From positions 62,001 to 126,000 of the forward strand of contig NZ_PVYW01000023.1 in the NCBI RefSeq assembly GCF_003001675.1: a stretch of 64,000 bases of DNA, given 5' to 3'. The DNA comes from Cohnella sp. SGD-V74 (GTDB lineage Bacteria > Bacillota > Bacilli > Paenibacillales > Paenibacillaceae). The notes under the pieces were generated by a model. It did not search any database and was not told the origin of the DNA. It worked only from the letters and a program-made list of their open reading frames with translations. Both the position numbers and the translations under genes were made by a program. Every line of letters starts with the position of its first letter. Positions within the stretch are counted from its first letter, which is position 1. Positions 54,352 through 62,976 of the stretch are shown here, piece by piece.

Positions 54352-55748
54352 GTGCCGGATCGCTCCTTCGCCGCGCTCGCGCGCCGGAAGGCCGCGCCAG
54401 GGTGCCGGTCCGGCAGACGGCTTGCGCCGGGTCCGAACAGCTTCTCGCGCATCGTGCCCTTGGCGTATTCCGTCTTGTACGCGCCGCGCTCCTGCAAGAT
54501 CGGCACGACCAGATCGATGATGTCCTTCAAGCTGCCGGGCGTAATGAGATGGGCAAGGTTAAAGCCGTCGATGCCCGTCTTCTCCACCCAAGCCTGCATC
54601 TGATCGGCGACCTCCTCGGCCGATCCGAACAGCAGGGCGCTTCGTCCTCCGATTTTGACGATCTCGTCGACGACTTCCCCCACGTTCATCCGCTTCTCCG
54701 ACATCGTCGTGAACCGGGCCACGGCCGCCTGTCCGTGATCGGACGCGAAGTACGACAAGTAGTCGGAGCGGTCGTACTTCGACAGGTCGATGCCGCTGAA
54801 GCCCCCGTACAGCACTTGAGGCGCGTCTTCGCTGCGCAGGGCCGTGTATTCCCTGAACTTCTCCTCCGCTTCCGCCCGCGTCCGGCCCACGATGGAGTTG
54901 ATGGCCATGAACACTTTTACGTCCTCCGGCTTGCGCCCGTAGGAGACGGCCTTCGCCCGGATGTCGTCGACGTAAAACTTCAGGCTCTCGTAGTTGTGCG
55001 CGTCGATGAACACGCACTCGGCGTGCTTGGCGGCGAACTCCCGTCCTTTGGCGGACGTCCCGGCCTGATACAGCACGGGCGTGCGCTGGGGCGAAGGCTC
55101 GCTCAGATGCGGCCCCGGAATGTTGTAGTAGGGTCCGGCGTGATTGATCTCGTGAACTTTGGAAGGATCGGTATAGATGCCGCGCACGGCGTCGCGCACG
55201 ACGGCGTCCTCCTCCCAGCTCGCTTCCCACAGCTTGTAGACGACTTCCATGTATTCGTCCGCAACCTCGTAGCGGCGATCGTGATTGACTGCCTGATCGA
55301 GTCCGAAATTTTTCGCGGCGCTCGGCAGGAACGAAGTGACGATATTCCACCCTACCCGGCCTCCCGTCAGATGGTCCAGCGTGGACATTCTTCTCGCATG
55401 GGCGTAAGGAGGCTCGTAGGTTGTCGGAATCGTGACGGCGAAACTCAGATGCTCCGTCGCGTACGCCATCGTCGGTATGATCAGGGACGGATCGTTGACC
55501 GGCACCTGGACGGCGTCCCGCAGCGCGGCGTCGCGATTGCCGCGGAACACGTCGTAAAATCCGTACACGTCCGCCAGGAACAAGGCGTCGAACAAGCCCC
55601 GCTCCAGCAATTGCGCCAGCTCGACCCAATAATGCAAATCCTTGTAGCGGTGCCGCTCGCTCGCGGGATGCTTCCATAAGCCGTGCGCGCTGTGCATGGC
55701 CGTGTTCATATCGAATGCGTTAAGCAGTATTTGTTTCCCCATGTTCAT
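54348..55748 (-). CDS. NtaA/DszA-family FMN-dependent monooxygenase (copy 2)
   Basis: 466 residues. Luciferase-type barrel: LLNAFDMNTAMHSAHGLWKHP, GLFDALFLADVYGFYDVF, HLTGGRVGWNIVTSFLPSAAKNFG, and RTPVLYQAGTSAKGREFAAKHAECVFID. Such enzymes oxidise nitrilotriacetate, sulfones or similar compounds with reduced FMN. It is a close tandem paralogue of the gene upstream (roughly three-quarters identical by eye) and overlaps both neighbours by ATGA. C-terminus longer by a basic tail ([12 protein letters not shown]). Confidence 0.9.
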   Translation of the reverse strand: MNMGKQILLNAFDMNTAMHSAHGLWKHPASERHRYKDLHYWVELAQLLERGLFDALFLADVYGFYDVFRGNRDAALRDAVQVPVNDPSLIIPTMAYATEHLSFAVTIPTTYEPPYAHARRMSTLDHLTGGRVGWNIVTSFLPSAAKNFGLDQAVNHDRRYEVADEYMEVVYKLWEASWEEDAVVRDAVRGIYTDPSKVHEINHAGPYYNIPGPHLSEPSPQRTPVLYQAGTSAKGREFAAKHAECVFIDAHNYESLKFYVDDIRAKAVSYGRKPEDVKVFMAINSIVGRTRAEAEEKFREYTALRSEDAPQVLYGGFSGIDLSKYDRSDYLSYFASDHGQAAVARFTTMSEKRMNVGEVVDEIVKIGGRSALLFGSAEEVADQMQAWVEKTGIDGFNLAHLITPGSLKDIIDLVVPILQERGAYKTEYAKGTMREKLFGPGASRLPDRHPGAAFRRASAAKERSGT

Positions 55749-57121
55749 TCCCCTCGCGCGAAGCGGTATTCCGCGCCGGGATGCCGCTCGGGCAGCCGGG
55801 CGCGGCCGGCTCCGAACAGCTTCTCGCGCATCGTGCCCGCTTCGTAGCTTGTTTTGTATAAACCCCGTTCCTGCAAGACCGGAACGACGAGATCGACGAT
55901 TTCCTCCAGGCTCCCCGGCGTGACCAGGTGACCGAGATTAAAGCCGTCGATGCCGGTGTTCTCTACCCACTCCTGCATTTGATCGGCGACCTGCTCGGCC
56001 GAGCCTTTGAGCAGCACGGTCCGTCCGCCAATTCGGGTAACGGACTCGATTACTTCCCCGTAGGTCATCTCCTTCGGAGACAGCTTCGTATACCTCGCCA
56101 TGACCGTCTGCCCGTGATCCGTCGCCCGATAGGTCAAAATCTGGTTCGGATCGCCTTGCGCCAGGTCGATTCCCGTATATCCGCCGTAGATGGCCTGAGG
56201 GCCGTCCGCACTGCTTAGAGCGGTCAATTCCCGGTACTTCTCCTCCGCCTCGGCTTCCGTTGTCCCCACGATCGTGCTGAGCGCCATGAACACTTTCACG
56301 TCGTCCGGCTCCCTGCCGTAAGCGGCCGCTCTGGCGCGGATATCGTCCACGTAAAACTTCATGCTCTCGAAGGAATGGCCGTCGATGAACACGCATTCCG
56401 CATGTTTGGCGGCGAACGCCCTGCCTCTCTCCGACGCGCCCGCCTGATAAATGACCGGGGTTCGCTGAGGCGAAGGCTCGCTCAGATGCGGCCCGGGAAC
56501 CCGGTAATGCTTCCCTTCGTGATGGATCTCCCGAACTTTGAGAGGATCGGTATAGATGCCTGCGGCCGGATCGCGAACGACGGCGTCTTCGGCCCAACTG
56601 CCTTCCCACAGCTTGTAGACGACTTCCATGTATTCGTCGGCCTGCTCGTAGCGCTCGTCGTGTCCGATCATCCCGTTCAGCCCGAAATTGCGGGCGGCGC
56701 TCGGAAGGAAGGACGTAACGACGTTCCAGCCGATACGGCCGTTCGTCAGATGATCCAGCGTCGTCATCCGCCGCGCGTGGGCGTAAGGATGCTCGTACGT
56801 CGTCGGCACCGTCACGGCGAAGCCGAGATGCCGGGTTGCGTAGGCCATCGTCGGAATGATCAGCGCCGGATCGTTGATCGGGGCCTGGACGGCGTCCCGC
56901 AGCGCGGCGTCGCGGCTGCCGCGGAACACATCGTAAAACCCGTACACGTCCGCGAGAAACAAGGCGTCGAACAGTCCCCGCTCCAGCAGCTGCGCCAGCT
57001 CGACCCAGTAACGCAAATCCTTGTAGCGATGCCGCTCGTTGTCGGGATGCTTCCACAAGCCGTGCGAATTGTGCATGGCCGCGTTCATATCGAAGGCGTT
57101 AAAGCGGATCTGCTTCGCCAT
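55745..57121 (-). CDS. NtaA/DszA-family FMN-dependent monooxygenase (copy 1)
   Basis: 458 residues, same architecture as copy 2: RFNAFDMNAAMHNSHGLWKHP, NGRIGWNVVTSFLPSAARNFG, TPVIYQAGASERGRAFAAKHAECVFIDGH. The two copies differ most in residues 140-160 and 340-370, regions that could set substrate preference. It is 3 bases after the acyl-CoA-dehydrogenase-like gene and overlaps copy 2 by 4 bases. Tandem duplication in the operon is evident. Confidence 0.9.
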   Translation of the reverse strand: MAKQIRFNAFDMNAAMHNSHGLWKHPDNERHRYKDLRYWVELAQLLERGLFDALFLADVYGFYDVFRGSRDAALRDAVQAPINDPALIIPTMAYATRHLGFAVTVPTTYEHPYAHARRMTTLDHLTNGRIGWNVVTSFLPSAARNFGLNGMIGHDERYEQADEYMEVVYKLWEGSWAEDAVVRDPAAGIYTDPLKVREIHHEGKHYRVPGPHLSEPSPQRTPVIYQAGASERGRAFAAKHAECVFIDGHSFESMKFYVDDIRARAAAYGREPDDVKVFMALSTIVGTTEAEAEEKYRELTALSSADGPQAIYGGYTGIDLAQGDPNQILTYRATDHGQTVMARYTKLSPKEMTYGEVIESVTRIGGRTVLLKGSAEQVADQMQEWVENTGIDGFNLGHLVTPGSLEEIVDLVVPVLQERGLYKTSYEAGTMREKLFGAGRARLPERHPGAEYRFARGE

Positions 57122-57124
57122 CGC

Positions 57125-58246
57125 TCAGCCCTGCTCCTGGACGCCGAGCTCGTTCTTGGCGACGTACAGCCGGCACAGCTCGCTGGAGTAGGCCATCAAG
57201 CCGCCCGCCTGGGCATCGCGCAGATGGCGCTCGAAGGACAGCGCGCGCGTGAACGCCAGCCCGCCTCCGACGCGCAGGCCGAGATCGGCTGCGTCCTTGG
57301 CGATCTGGTTGGCCAATATTTTGGCTTCCATCGAGACGATGATCGTCTCCTGGGAGCCCTCGTCCGCCAGCTCCAGCAGCCGGTCGGCCAGCAGCTTGGC
57401 GGCTTTCAGGCGAACGTGGACGTCGGCCGTCTCATACTGAATCCACTGCACATGGGAGAGCGGCTTGCCGTCGGCCAGCTTCTTCCCTTTCGCCTGCGCG
57501 ATCAGCGCGTCGTACGCCGCCTGGGCGATGCCGAGCGACAGCCACGGCAAGCCGAGCGCAATCAGATTTTGGCGCGGGGACGCGGCCTCGACGAAGCGGT
57601 TGGCCGCTTGGAGCCGGGTGCCGCGGAAGCCGATCAATTGGCTCCGCGTGCCGCGCATGCCAAGCGCGTCCCAGATGTCGTGAATGTCGACCGTATCGTC
57701 CCGTTCCACGCCGAAGAAGGCGGGCTGGCCGTCAATGCTCGCATTGATCAGGAAGTAGTCGGCCAGCTCGGCGCCGGAGACGAAGCGCTTCGCTCCGTCG
57801 AGGCTCCAGTCGCCGTCGCCGAGAGACGTCGCCTCCTGTACGGGATTCAGGAACAGATTGCCCGAGGAAGGCTCGCTAAGCGCGTTGGCGAAGCGCTTGC
57901 CCCGTTTCCACTCCCGCAAATAATGCTCCGATCTCTCCGGCGAGGAGAGCGTGATCAGCGATTCGGCGGCGGCCGTGTTCATCAGCCAGACGCAAGCGGT
58001 GGACGGGCAGCCTTTGGCGATCTCGAACACGATCCTTCCGAACGTCCGGTACGAGATGCCCGCACCGCCTTTCTCCTCTGGAAGAATCGCCGTGTCGAGC
58101 CCGCGCTCGAACAGCTCCCGCAAATTGTCCTTCGGCAGCTCGGCGTTCCGGTCGATCTCGGCCGCCGTCAGGGCGAACTTCGCCGACAGCTCCGACGCGA
58201 GATCGATCCAGCGCTGCTCCTTCGCATGCGATATCAGGGTGCTCAT
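57125..58246 (-). CDS. Acyl-CoA-dehydrogenase-fold monooxygenase, SfnB/DszC-like
   Basis: 373 residues. It has the acyl-CoA dehydrogenase fold: RELFERGLDTAILPEEKGGAGISYRTF, TACVWLMNTAAAESL, FANALSEPSSGNLF, GDWSLDGAKRFVSGAELADYFLI and VGGGLAFTRALSFERHLRDAQAGGLMAYS near the end. The usual base of true dehydrogenases is not evident; DszC/SfnB-type enzymes of this fold oxidise organosulfur compounds with reduced flavin. ATG with GGAGGAAAC upstream. Operon position between ssuA and the monooxygenases supports a sulfur role. Confidence 0.88.
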   Translation of the reverse strand: MSTLISHAKEQRWIDLASELSAKFALTAAEIDRNAELPKDNLRELFERGLDTAILPEEKGGAGISYRTFGRIVFEIAKGCPSTACVWLMNTAAAESLITLSSPERSEHYLREWKRGKRFANALSEPSSGNLFLNPVQEATSLGDGDWSLDGAKRFVSGAELADYFLINASIDGQPAFFGVERDDTVDIHDIWDALGMRGTRSQLIGFRGTRLQAANRFVEAASPRQNLIALGLPWLSLGIAQAAYDALIAQAKGKKLADGKPLSHVQWIQYETADVHVRLKAAKLLADRLLELADEGSQETIIVSMEAKILANQIAKDAADLGLRVGGGLAFTRALSFERHLRDAQAGGLMAYSSELCRLYVAKNELGVQEQG

Positions 58247-58277
58247 AGGTAGTTTCCTCCGTCGCGCGTTCTGTGCG

Positions 58278-59354
58278 TTATTTCGGCAAATATTCCGTCG
58301 TGAACGCTTCGTTCACGTCGACGTCGTTTTTGAGCAGGCCGACTTCCAGCAGCTGCTTCTTGTTCTCTTCCCAGCGCTCTTCCTTCATGACGCCGAATCC
58401 TTCCGTCGCCGCGTCGCCTCCCGTTACGAACGGCTTGTAGGCGACGGCCTGCTCATTCATCGCGGGGATCGGCAATTCCTTGTTGTCCTCGTGAATGCGC
58501 ACGTTCACCTCCTCGAAGTGGTCGAAGTAATACGCCCAGCCTTTCTTCACGGCGCGCAAGTAGCCTTTGACGACCTCCGGATTTTCCTTCAGGAAGCTTT
58601 CCGACGTGATGATCGTAATCTCGTAAGGATCGTAACCGGACTCGGACAGCAGGAACGGCACCGCTTCCACGCCCTGTTCCTTAAGCGTAATCGGCTCGGA
58701 GGTGGAGAAGCCGTGCAGCAGGGACGTCTCGTCCGCAAGGAAGCGCACGAGCGTTCCGTCAGTCACTTGCTCCTTCAATTGCAAATTGTATTTCTTCTTC
58801 ACGTATTCGTATGCCGGCACCCCGGGAACGAAGAAGGCGGTGCGGCCGTTCAAATCCTCGAACGATTGAATGTTCTGCGATTTATGGAAAATGAGCGCCT
58901 GGGGCGAGCCTTGCAAAGCGGCGGCCACGGCTACGATCGGCAGCCCCTCCTCGCGGTTCTGCAGCACGGTGTCGGCTTTGGCGAAGCCAAATTCGGCGTT
59001 GCCCGTGGCGACGATCTGTCGGCCGTTCACTTTGGGTCCGCCCGGCTTGATCGTCACGTCGAGACCTTCCTCCTCGAAATACCCCTGGACCAGCGCGGCG
59101 TATTCCCCGCCGTATTCCGGCTCGGCGAACCAGCCAAGCTGGACGGTGATTTTGCGAAGCTCCTTCGTCTTCTCCTCCGGCGAGGCGGAAGGGGAAGCTG
59201 CGGGCGACTGCGGCGCGGAAGCGGAGGGCTTGGCAGACTCCGACGAGGCTGAGGATGCTCCCGGCTCCGCTTTGCCGCCGCAAGCGGCCAGGATGACGGT
59301 CGTTAGCAGCAATAAAGAGGTTAATTTGAACGGTTTTTTGATCATCTTCATCAT
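58278..59354 (-). CDS. SsuA/NMT1-type substrate-binding lipoprotein
   Basis: 358 residues with a lipoprotein signal: LLLLTTVILAACGGK, lipid on Cys25 (counted from the first ATG; a start three codons later fits the AAGGA site better). A Ser/Ala/Pro-rich linker follows. The mature part: ITVQLGWFAEPEYGGEYAALVQGYFEEEGLDVTIKPGG, like ABC solute receptors for sulfonates and nitrate or pyrimidine precursors. It is anchored outside the membrane and delivers substrate to the permease encoded just upstream. Confidence 0.9.
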   Translation of the reverse strand: MMKMIKKPFKLTSLLLLTTVILAACGGKAEPGASSASSESAKPSASAPQSPAASPSASPEEKTKELRKITVQLGWFAEPEYGGEYAALVQGYFEEEGLDVTIKPGGPKVNGRQIVATGNAEFGFAKADTVLQNREEGLPIVAVAAALQGSPQALIFHKSQNIQSFEDLNGRTAFFVPGVPAYEYVKKKYNLQLKEQVTDGTLVRFLADETSLLHGFSTSEPITLKEQGVEAVPFLLSESGYDPYEITIITSESFLKENPEVVKGYLRAVKKGWAYYFDHFEEVNVRIHEDNKELPIPAMNEQAVAYKPFVTGGDAATEGFGVMKEERWEENKKQLLEVGLLKNDVDVNEAFTTEYLPK

Positions 59355-59369
59355 TCCTTCGGATAAAAT

Positions 59370-60170
59370 TTAATCGTTGTCGGGCGCGAGCTCCGACTCG
59401 TGCCAGGAGCCCAGCAGCTTGCGGGAAAACCAATTCACGAGCTGATAGAAAGCAATGCCGAGCAGCGAGGCCATCAGCCCGCAGGCGAACAGATACGGCG
59501 TCTGAATCCGCATCGCCGCATATGTGATCGCGTAGCCGAGGCCGCCCTGCCCTCCGCCGACGCCGGCGACGTATTCCCCGACGATCGCGCCGATGACGCA
59601 TAGGGAACACGAAATTTTGAGGCCGCCCACGATGTAAGGAAGCGCCGCGGGAATGCGCAGCTTCCACATCGTCTGCCATTTCGAGGCGTTGTAGAGGCGG
59701 AACAGGTTTTTCAGATGTTGATCCGTGGAGTTAAGCCCGATCAGCGTGTTGGACAGCATCGGGCAGAAGCCGATCAGGAAAGCGATAATGACGATCGACC
59801 TCAGCCCCGCGTCGAACCAGATGACGATGATCGGGGCGACGGCGACGATCGGAATCGTCTGCAGCACGATCGCGTACGGATAGACGCTTCTCTCGATCAC
59901 TTTCGAGCTGGCCAGCAGAATCGCTCCCAATACGCCTCCGGCGACGGAGAGCAGAAAGCCGATCACGGTTTCCAGCGCCGTCGTATAGACGGAGCCGAGC
60001 AAGCTTCTCCAGTTGTCTCCGACCGATGCGACGATGTCGGTCGGCTTCGGCAGCATGTAAGGCGGAATGCCGGCCTGGCCGACGATCAGCTGCCACAGCC
60101 CGACGAACAGCACGAAGGCGACGACGGGCGGGACGATGCGTCCGAGCTTTCCGCTTCTAATGGCGTTCAT
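59370..60170 (-). CDS. ssuC: SsuC-type ABC transporter permease
   Basis: 266 residues from the ATG at 60170 (AAGGGG ten bases upstream; the longer frame begins at a TTG too close to it). Six membrane segments; the EAA loop is LKNLFRLYNASKWQTMWKLRIPAALPYIVGG. Family members import aliphatic sulfonates, taurine and similar anions. Between ssuB and ssuA in one operon. Normal length. Confidence 0.93.
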   Translation of the reverse strand: MNAIRSGKLGRIVPPVVAFVLFVGLWQLIVGQAGIPPYMLPKPTDIVASVGDNWRSLLGSVYTTALETVIGFLLSVAGGVLGAILLASSKVIERSVYPYAIVLQTIPIVAVAPIIVIWFDAGLRSIVIIAFLIGFCPMLSNTLIGLNSTDQHLKNLFRLYNASKWQTMWKLRIPAALPYIVGGLKISCSLCVIGAIVGEYVAGVGGGQGGLGYAITYAAMRIQTPYLFACGLMASLLGIAFYQLVNWFSRKLLGSWHESELAPDND

Positions 60171-60212
60171 AGCGTACAATCCCCTTCATTCGAATCGTTC
60201 CCACGATTCCGA

Positions 60213-60966
60213 TTAATGCTTGAGCGATTCGCTTACTTCGCTGACGTAACGGCCGAAGTCGGGATGAGCCCTGAACCGCTCCCCGCGCGGATACGGTACG
60301 TCGATGCGGATTTCGCCGGCGATTCTTCCCGGCCGCGGCGTCATGACCATGACCCTGTTCGACAGGTACACCGCTTCGAAAGCGTTGTGCGTCACGAACA
60401 GAATCGTCATCCGCTCCGTTTTCTGCCGGATCGTCAGCAATTCGTCCTGCAGCGTCTGTCTCGTAATTTCGTCCAGCGCGCCGAAAGGTTCGTCCATGAA
60501 CAAAATCCGCGGATTGGCGACGAGCGCCCGCGCGATCGACACGACGCATCTTCATGCCTCCGGACAGCTCGCGCGGCAGCGCCTTGGCGTAATCCTGCAA
60601 ACCTACGAGATGCAGCACCCGTTCCGCCTCTTCGATCTGGCGTTTCTTGGGCTGCTTGCGAAGCTGCAGCGGCAACGCGATGTTGTCCCTCACGGACACC
60701 CACGGAAGCAGCGTCGCTTCCTGGAAGACGCAAGCGATGCCGTTGCTCTTCCTCGCTTCGTCCGGAGACCCGCCGAGAATTTCTATTTCTCCCCCGGTCG
60801 GCGCGGACAAACCCGCAGCCATGCGAAAAATCGTGGATTTGCCGCAGCCCGAAGGCCCGACGAATGAAACGAAATCCCCCTCGCGAACGCTCAAATTCGC
60901 CTGCTGTACGGCGATCGTTCCGTTTTTGTACGTTTTCGATACGTTGTTCAGGCCAAGCACTTGCAT
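60213..60966 (-). pseudogene. ssuB: SsuB-type ABC transporter ATPase, frameshifted
   Basis: The gene starts at 60966 (GGAGGAGGGAG upstream; MQVLGLNNVSKTYKNG) with Walker A FVGPSGCGKST, the Q-loop FQEATLLPW and the signature LSGGM. Then the frame shifts: the part with Walker B (RILFMDEPFGALDE) and the H-loop (FVTHNA) continues in another frame, ending at 60213. Around 60544 the sequence reads CGTCGTGTCG where CGCGTGTCG would restore MRVSIARAL. One extra base therefore separates signature from Walker B. It is a real mutation or a sequencing error; without the C-terminal half the ATPase would be dead. Confidence 0.85.
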
Positions 60967-61072
60967 TTCCGTCTCCCTCCTCCTTGCAACCCGCCGTCCC
61001 AACTCTATTTCAACGAACCTCCAGTTGTCTGGTCAGTAGAACGCCCTTGGCAGCTTCCGCCGCTTCAGGTTA

Positions 61073-61108
61073 ATAGGAATCTTAATTTACCAAATTCCTA
61101 TGTGTCAA
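61073..61108 (-). promoter_or_regulatory. Promoter and operator candidate of the sulfur operon
   Basis: On the minus strand TTGACA (61103-61108) with TAAGAT 18 bases on (61079-61084). ATAGGAAT and ATTCCTAT form an 8-base inverted repeat with 13 bases between (61073-61080, 61094-61101), lying over the spacer and -10. A repressor there could block the promoter; CymR or another sulfur regulator is a guess. Confidence 0.55.
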
Positions 61109-61189
61109 GTAGGATTAATTCTTGTGAAACGGGCTCCTTTACACTAAAATAAACATAGCCAAGTTCATCCAAGCTGGGGGCGAACTGAA

Positions 61190-61846
61190 ATTTGGACCAC
61201 GATAAGGAGGGATTAAAGATGGCGGCAAAACGCAGAAGATTTACGCCCAGCCAGAAGGCGCACATTTTATCCAAGCTTCTTGAGGAACAGGTCAGCGTCG
61301 CCGGATTGGCCGAGGAATACCGGATTTCTCCCGTCGTCTTGAACCGGTGGAAAAATCATGCCGTCCAAAACATGCACAAGCTGTTCGAAAACGAGCGCAA
61401 GTCGGAAAACGAACTGAAAACCGCGTACGAGCATAGGATCGGGGAATTGCAGGAGGAGGCCGACAAGCTGCGCCTGCAGCTGGAGTGGCTGAAACAGGCG
61501 ATGATCTCGAGACTCCCCAAGGAGCATCGCAACGAACTTGTCGCCAAGGACGACGGAGGACTGCCGATCCGGACGCAAACCGCTCTGCTCGGGTTGAGCC
61601 GCTCGACGCTCTATTACCGGATGAACAACGGCTCCTCCGGGAGACGGTCGCCGCTCGAGGACGATCGCAGAGACGCCGCCCATTTTCCCGCCTACCTGTT
61701 CGCCGGCTTAAGCATGGAGCCGCAGCGCTCCAGTCGCGAGAAGGAGCTGTCCAAGCTGAAGATCATCAACGGCTGGATGGACGTGTTCGGCGGCTATCAC
61801 TGAATCAGGAATGCCGAACTTATTTTTTTCGTTTTCGTGTCCAAAT
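61190..61846. mobile_element. IS3-type insertion sequence remnant
   Basis: The ends are related: ATTTGGACCACGA at 61190-61202, and TCGTGTCCAAAT at 61835-61846, which is its near reverse complement. Inside is a full OrfA and the start of OrfB, but the DDE catalytic core is missing, about half the normal length. No target duplication is evident. It lies directly upstream of the sulfur operon promoter. Confidence 0.6.
61219..61803 (+). CDS. IS3-family OrfA-like transposase protein fused to an OrfB stub
   Basis: 194 residues from the ATG at 61219 (AAGGAGGG upstream). Residues 1-95 are the IS3 OrfA type: RRFTPSQKAHILSKLLEEQ, VAGLAEEYRISPVVLNRWK helix-turn-helix, and a leucine-rich coil (LQEEADKLRLQLEWLKQAM). 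Residues 120-140 (IRTQTALLGLSRSTLYYRMN) match the beginning of IS3 OrfB. The DDE domain is absent; the tail is unrelated. It cannot transpose alone, but the intact DNA-binding part could still repress or bind IS ends. Confidence 0.7.
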   Translation: MAAKRRRFTPSQKAHILSKLLEEQVSVAGLAEEYRISPVVLNRWKNHAVQNMHKLFENERKSENELKTAYEHRIGELQEEADKLRLQLEWLKQAMISRLPKEHRNELVAKDDGGLPIRTQTALLGLSRSTLYYRMNNGSSGRRSPLEDDRRDAAHFPAYLFAGLSMEPQRSSREKELSKLKIINGWMDVFGGYH

Positions 61847-61917
61847 CAAGACAACTCGACTCTCCATCCGCACTTATCATTACGCCTCAGTAACAATAAA
61901 TTAAAATTTTCTCATAA

Positions 61918-61969
61918 TAGAAAAAGAACCTGCATCCCCGGCATACCTTCGCCCGCGTGCAGGTTCTTT
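61918..61969. terminator. Terminator of the exonuclease gene
   Basis: AAAGAACCTGCA and TGCAGGTTCTTT form a perfect 12-base stem; the leftward transcript then reads UUCUAUU. It lies between the IS remnant and the exonuclease, and can act on both strands. Confidence 0.8.
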
Positions 61970-61986
61970 CAATAGGATGGATGAAC

Positions 61987-62877
61987 TTAGGATACCTCTA
62001 TCAGCTTGCCGACCTCTTTGACGAGACTGTTGAACTCCAGCTCCTCGAACAGCGTTGCGATCTGCGCACGATCCGGCCGCCAATGCGAATCCTCCACGGA
62101 GCAGGCGACGGGGGCCTCGCAATAGATCGTTGCCAATTCGCGGCATAGGTGCAGCATCTCGACGTCTGCTTCGATCTTCGCTTTGACGCCTTTCGGCAGC
62201 AGATGCAGATTCTCCAAAATGCCGTCGATGGAGCCGTACTCGATGAGCAGCTTCGTTGCCGTTTTCTCGCCGATCCCTTTGACGCCGGGGTAATTGTCCG
62301 AAGTGTCCCCGATCAGTCCCTTGAGGTCGATAAATTGCTGCGGAGTAAGCTGTTTCTCTTCCAGCAGCTTCTCCTTGTCGTACACCGCGTAGTTGGACGG
62401 CCCCTTCTTCATGATGACGACTTTAACCCGCTCGTCGACGAGCTGCAGCATATCGTGATCGCCGGTCAGCACGTAGACGTCCATATGCCGGCCGAATTGC
62501 TTCGACAGCGTCCCGATGCAGTCGTCCGCCTCGTAGCCGGAAATGCCGACGTTCGGGATGCTTAGCCCGCTCACGACTTCCTTCACGAGATCGAACTGCG
62601 GGATCAGGTCCGCCGGAGCTTCCGGGCGATTTCCCTTGTAGGCGTCGAACTTCTCGGTGCGAAACGTCTTGCTGCCCATATCCCAGCAGCAGACGATATG
62701 CGACGGGCCGAATGTACGGCAAGCGTCGAGCAAGTACCGGACAAAGCCGAACACCGCGTTCGTCGGCAGCCCCGCCTTCGTCTTGCGAATGTATCCTCCG
62801 TAAGCGTTGGCATAATAGCCTCGGAACAGCAGCGCCATTCCGTCGACGAGCATCACTTTCGGGTTGATTTCGTTCAA
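61987..62877 (-). CDS. 5'-3' exonuclease, YpcP-like (Pol I exonuclease-domain family)
   Basis: 296 residues from the TTG at 62877 (GGAG 8 bases upstream). FEN/PIN-type nuclease: VDGMALLFRGYYAN, VCCWDMGSKTFR, ISGYEADDCIGTLSK with its metal-binding acids, TGDHDMLQLV, and the helix-hairpin-helix GDTSDNYPGVKGIGEKTATKLL. Homologous to the 5' domain of DNA polymerase I but stand-alone, as YpcP of Bacillus; removes RNA primers and flaps. The frame is longer, but the upstream part is part of an inverted repeat. Single gene. Confidence 0.93.
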   Translation of the reverse strand: MNEINPKVMLVDGMALLFRGYYANAYGGYIRKTKAGLPTNAVFGFVRYLLDACRTFGPSHIVCCWDMGSKTFRTEKFDAYKGNRPEAPADLIPQFDLVKEVVSGLSIPNVGISGYEADDCIGTLSKQFGRHMDVYVLTGDHDMLQLVDERVKVVIMKKGPSNYAVYDKEKLLEEKQLTPQQFIDLKGLIGDTSDNYPGVKGIGEKTATKLLIEYGSIDGILENLHLLPKGVKAKIEADVEMLHLCRELATIYCEAPVACSVEDSHWRPDRAQIATLFEELEFNSLVKEVGKLIEVS

Positions 62878-62914
62878 ACTGATCTCTCCGCTCCTGAAAA
62901 CCGTTTTCCTTTCC

Positions 62915-62960
62915 CTAGGGCGTGTATGCATACTCCGAGGAGTTTGCATACACACCCTAG
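62915..62960. repeat. Inverted-repeat element, copy 2 (GGGCGTGTATGCA ends)
   Basis: CTAGGGCGTGTATGCA at the left and TTTGCATACACACCCTAG at the right form a near-perfect palindrome with a short loop. The arms match copy 1 at 32125-32198. The element lies in the leader of the exonuclease gene and could fold in the mRNA. Confidence 0.75.
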
Positions 62961-62976
62961 TATAGTATCATGTACG

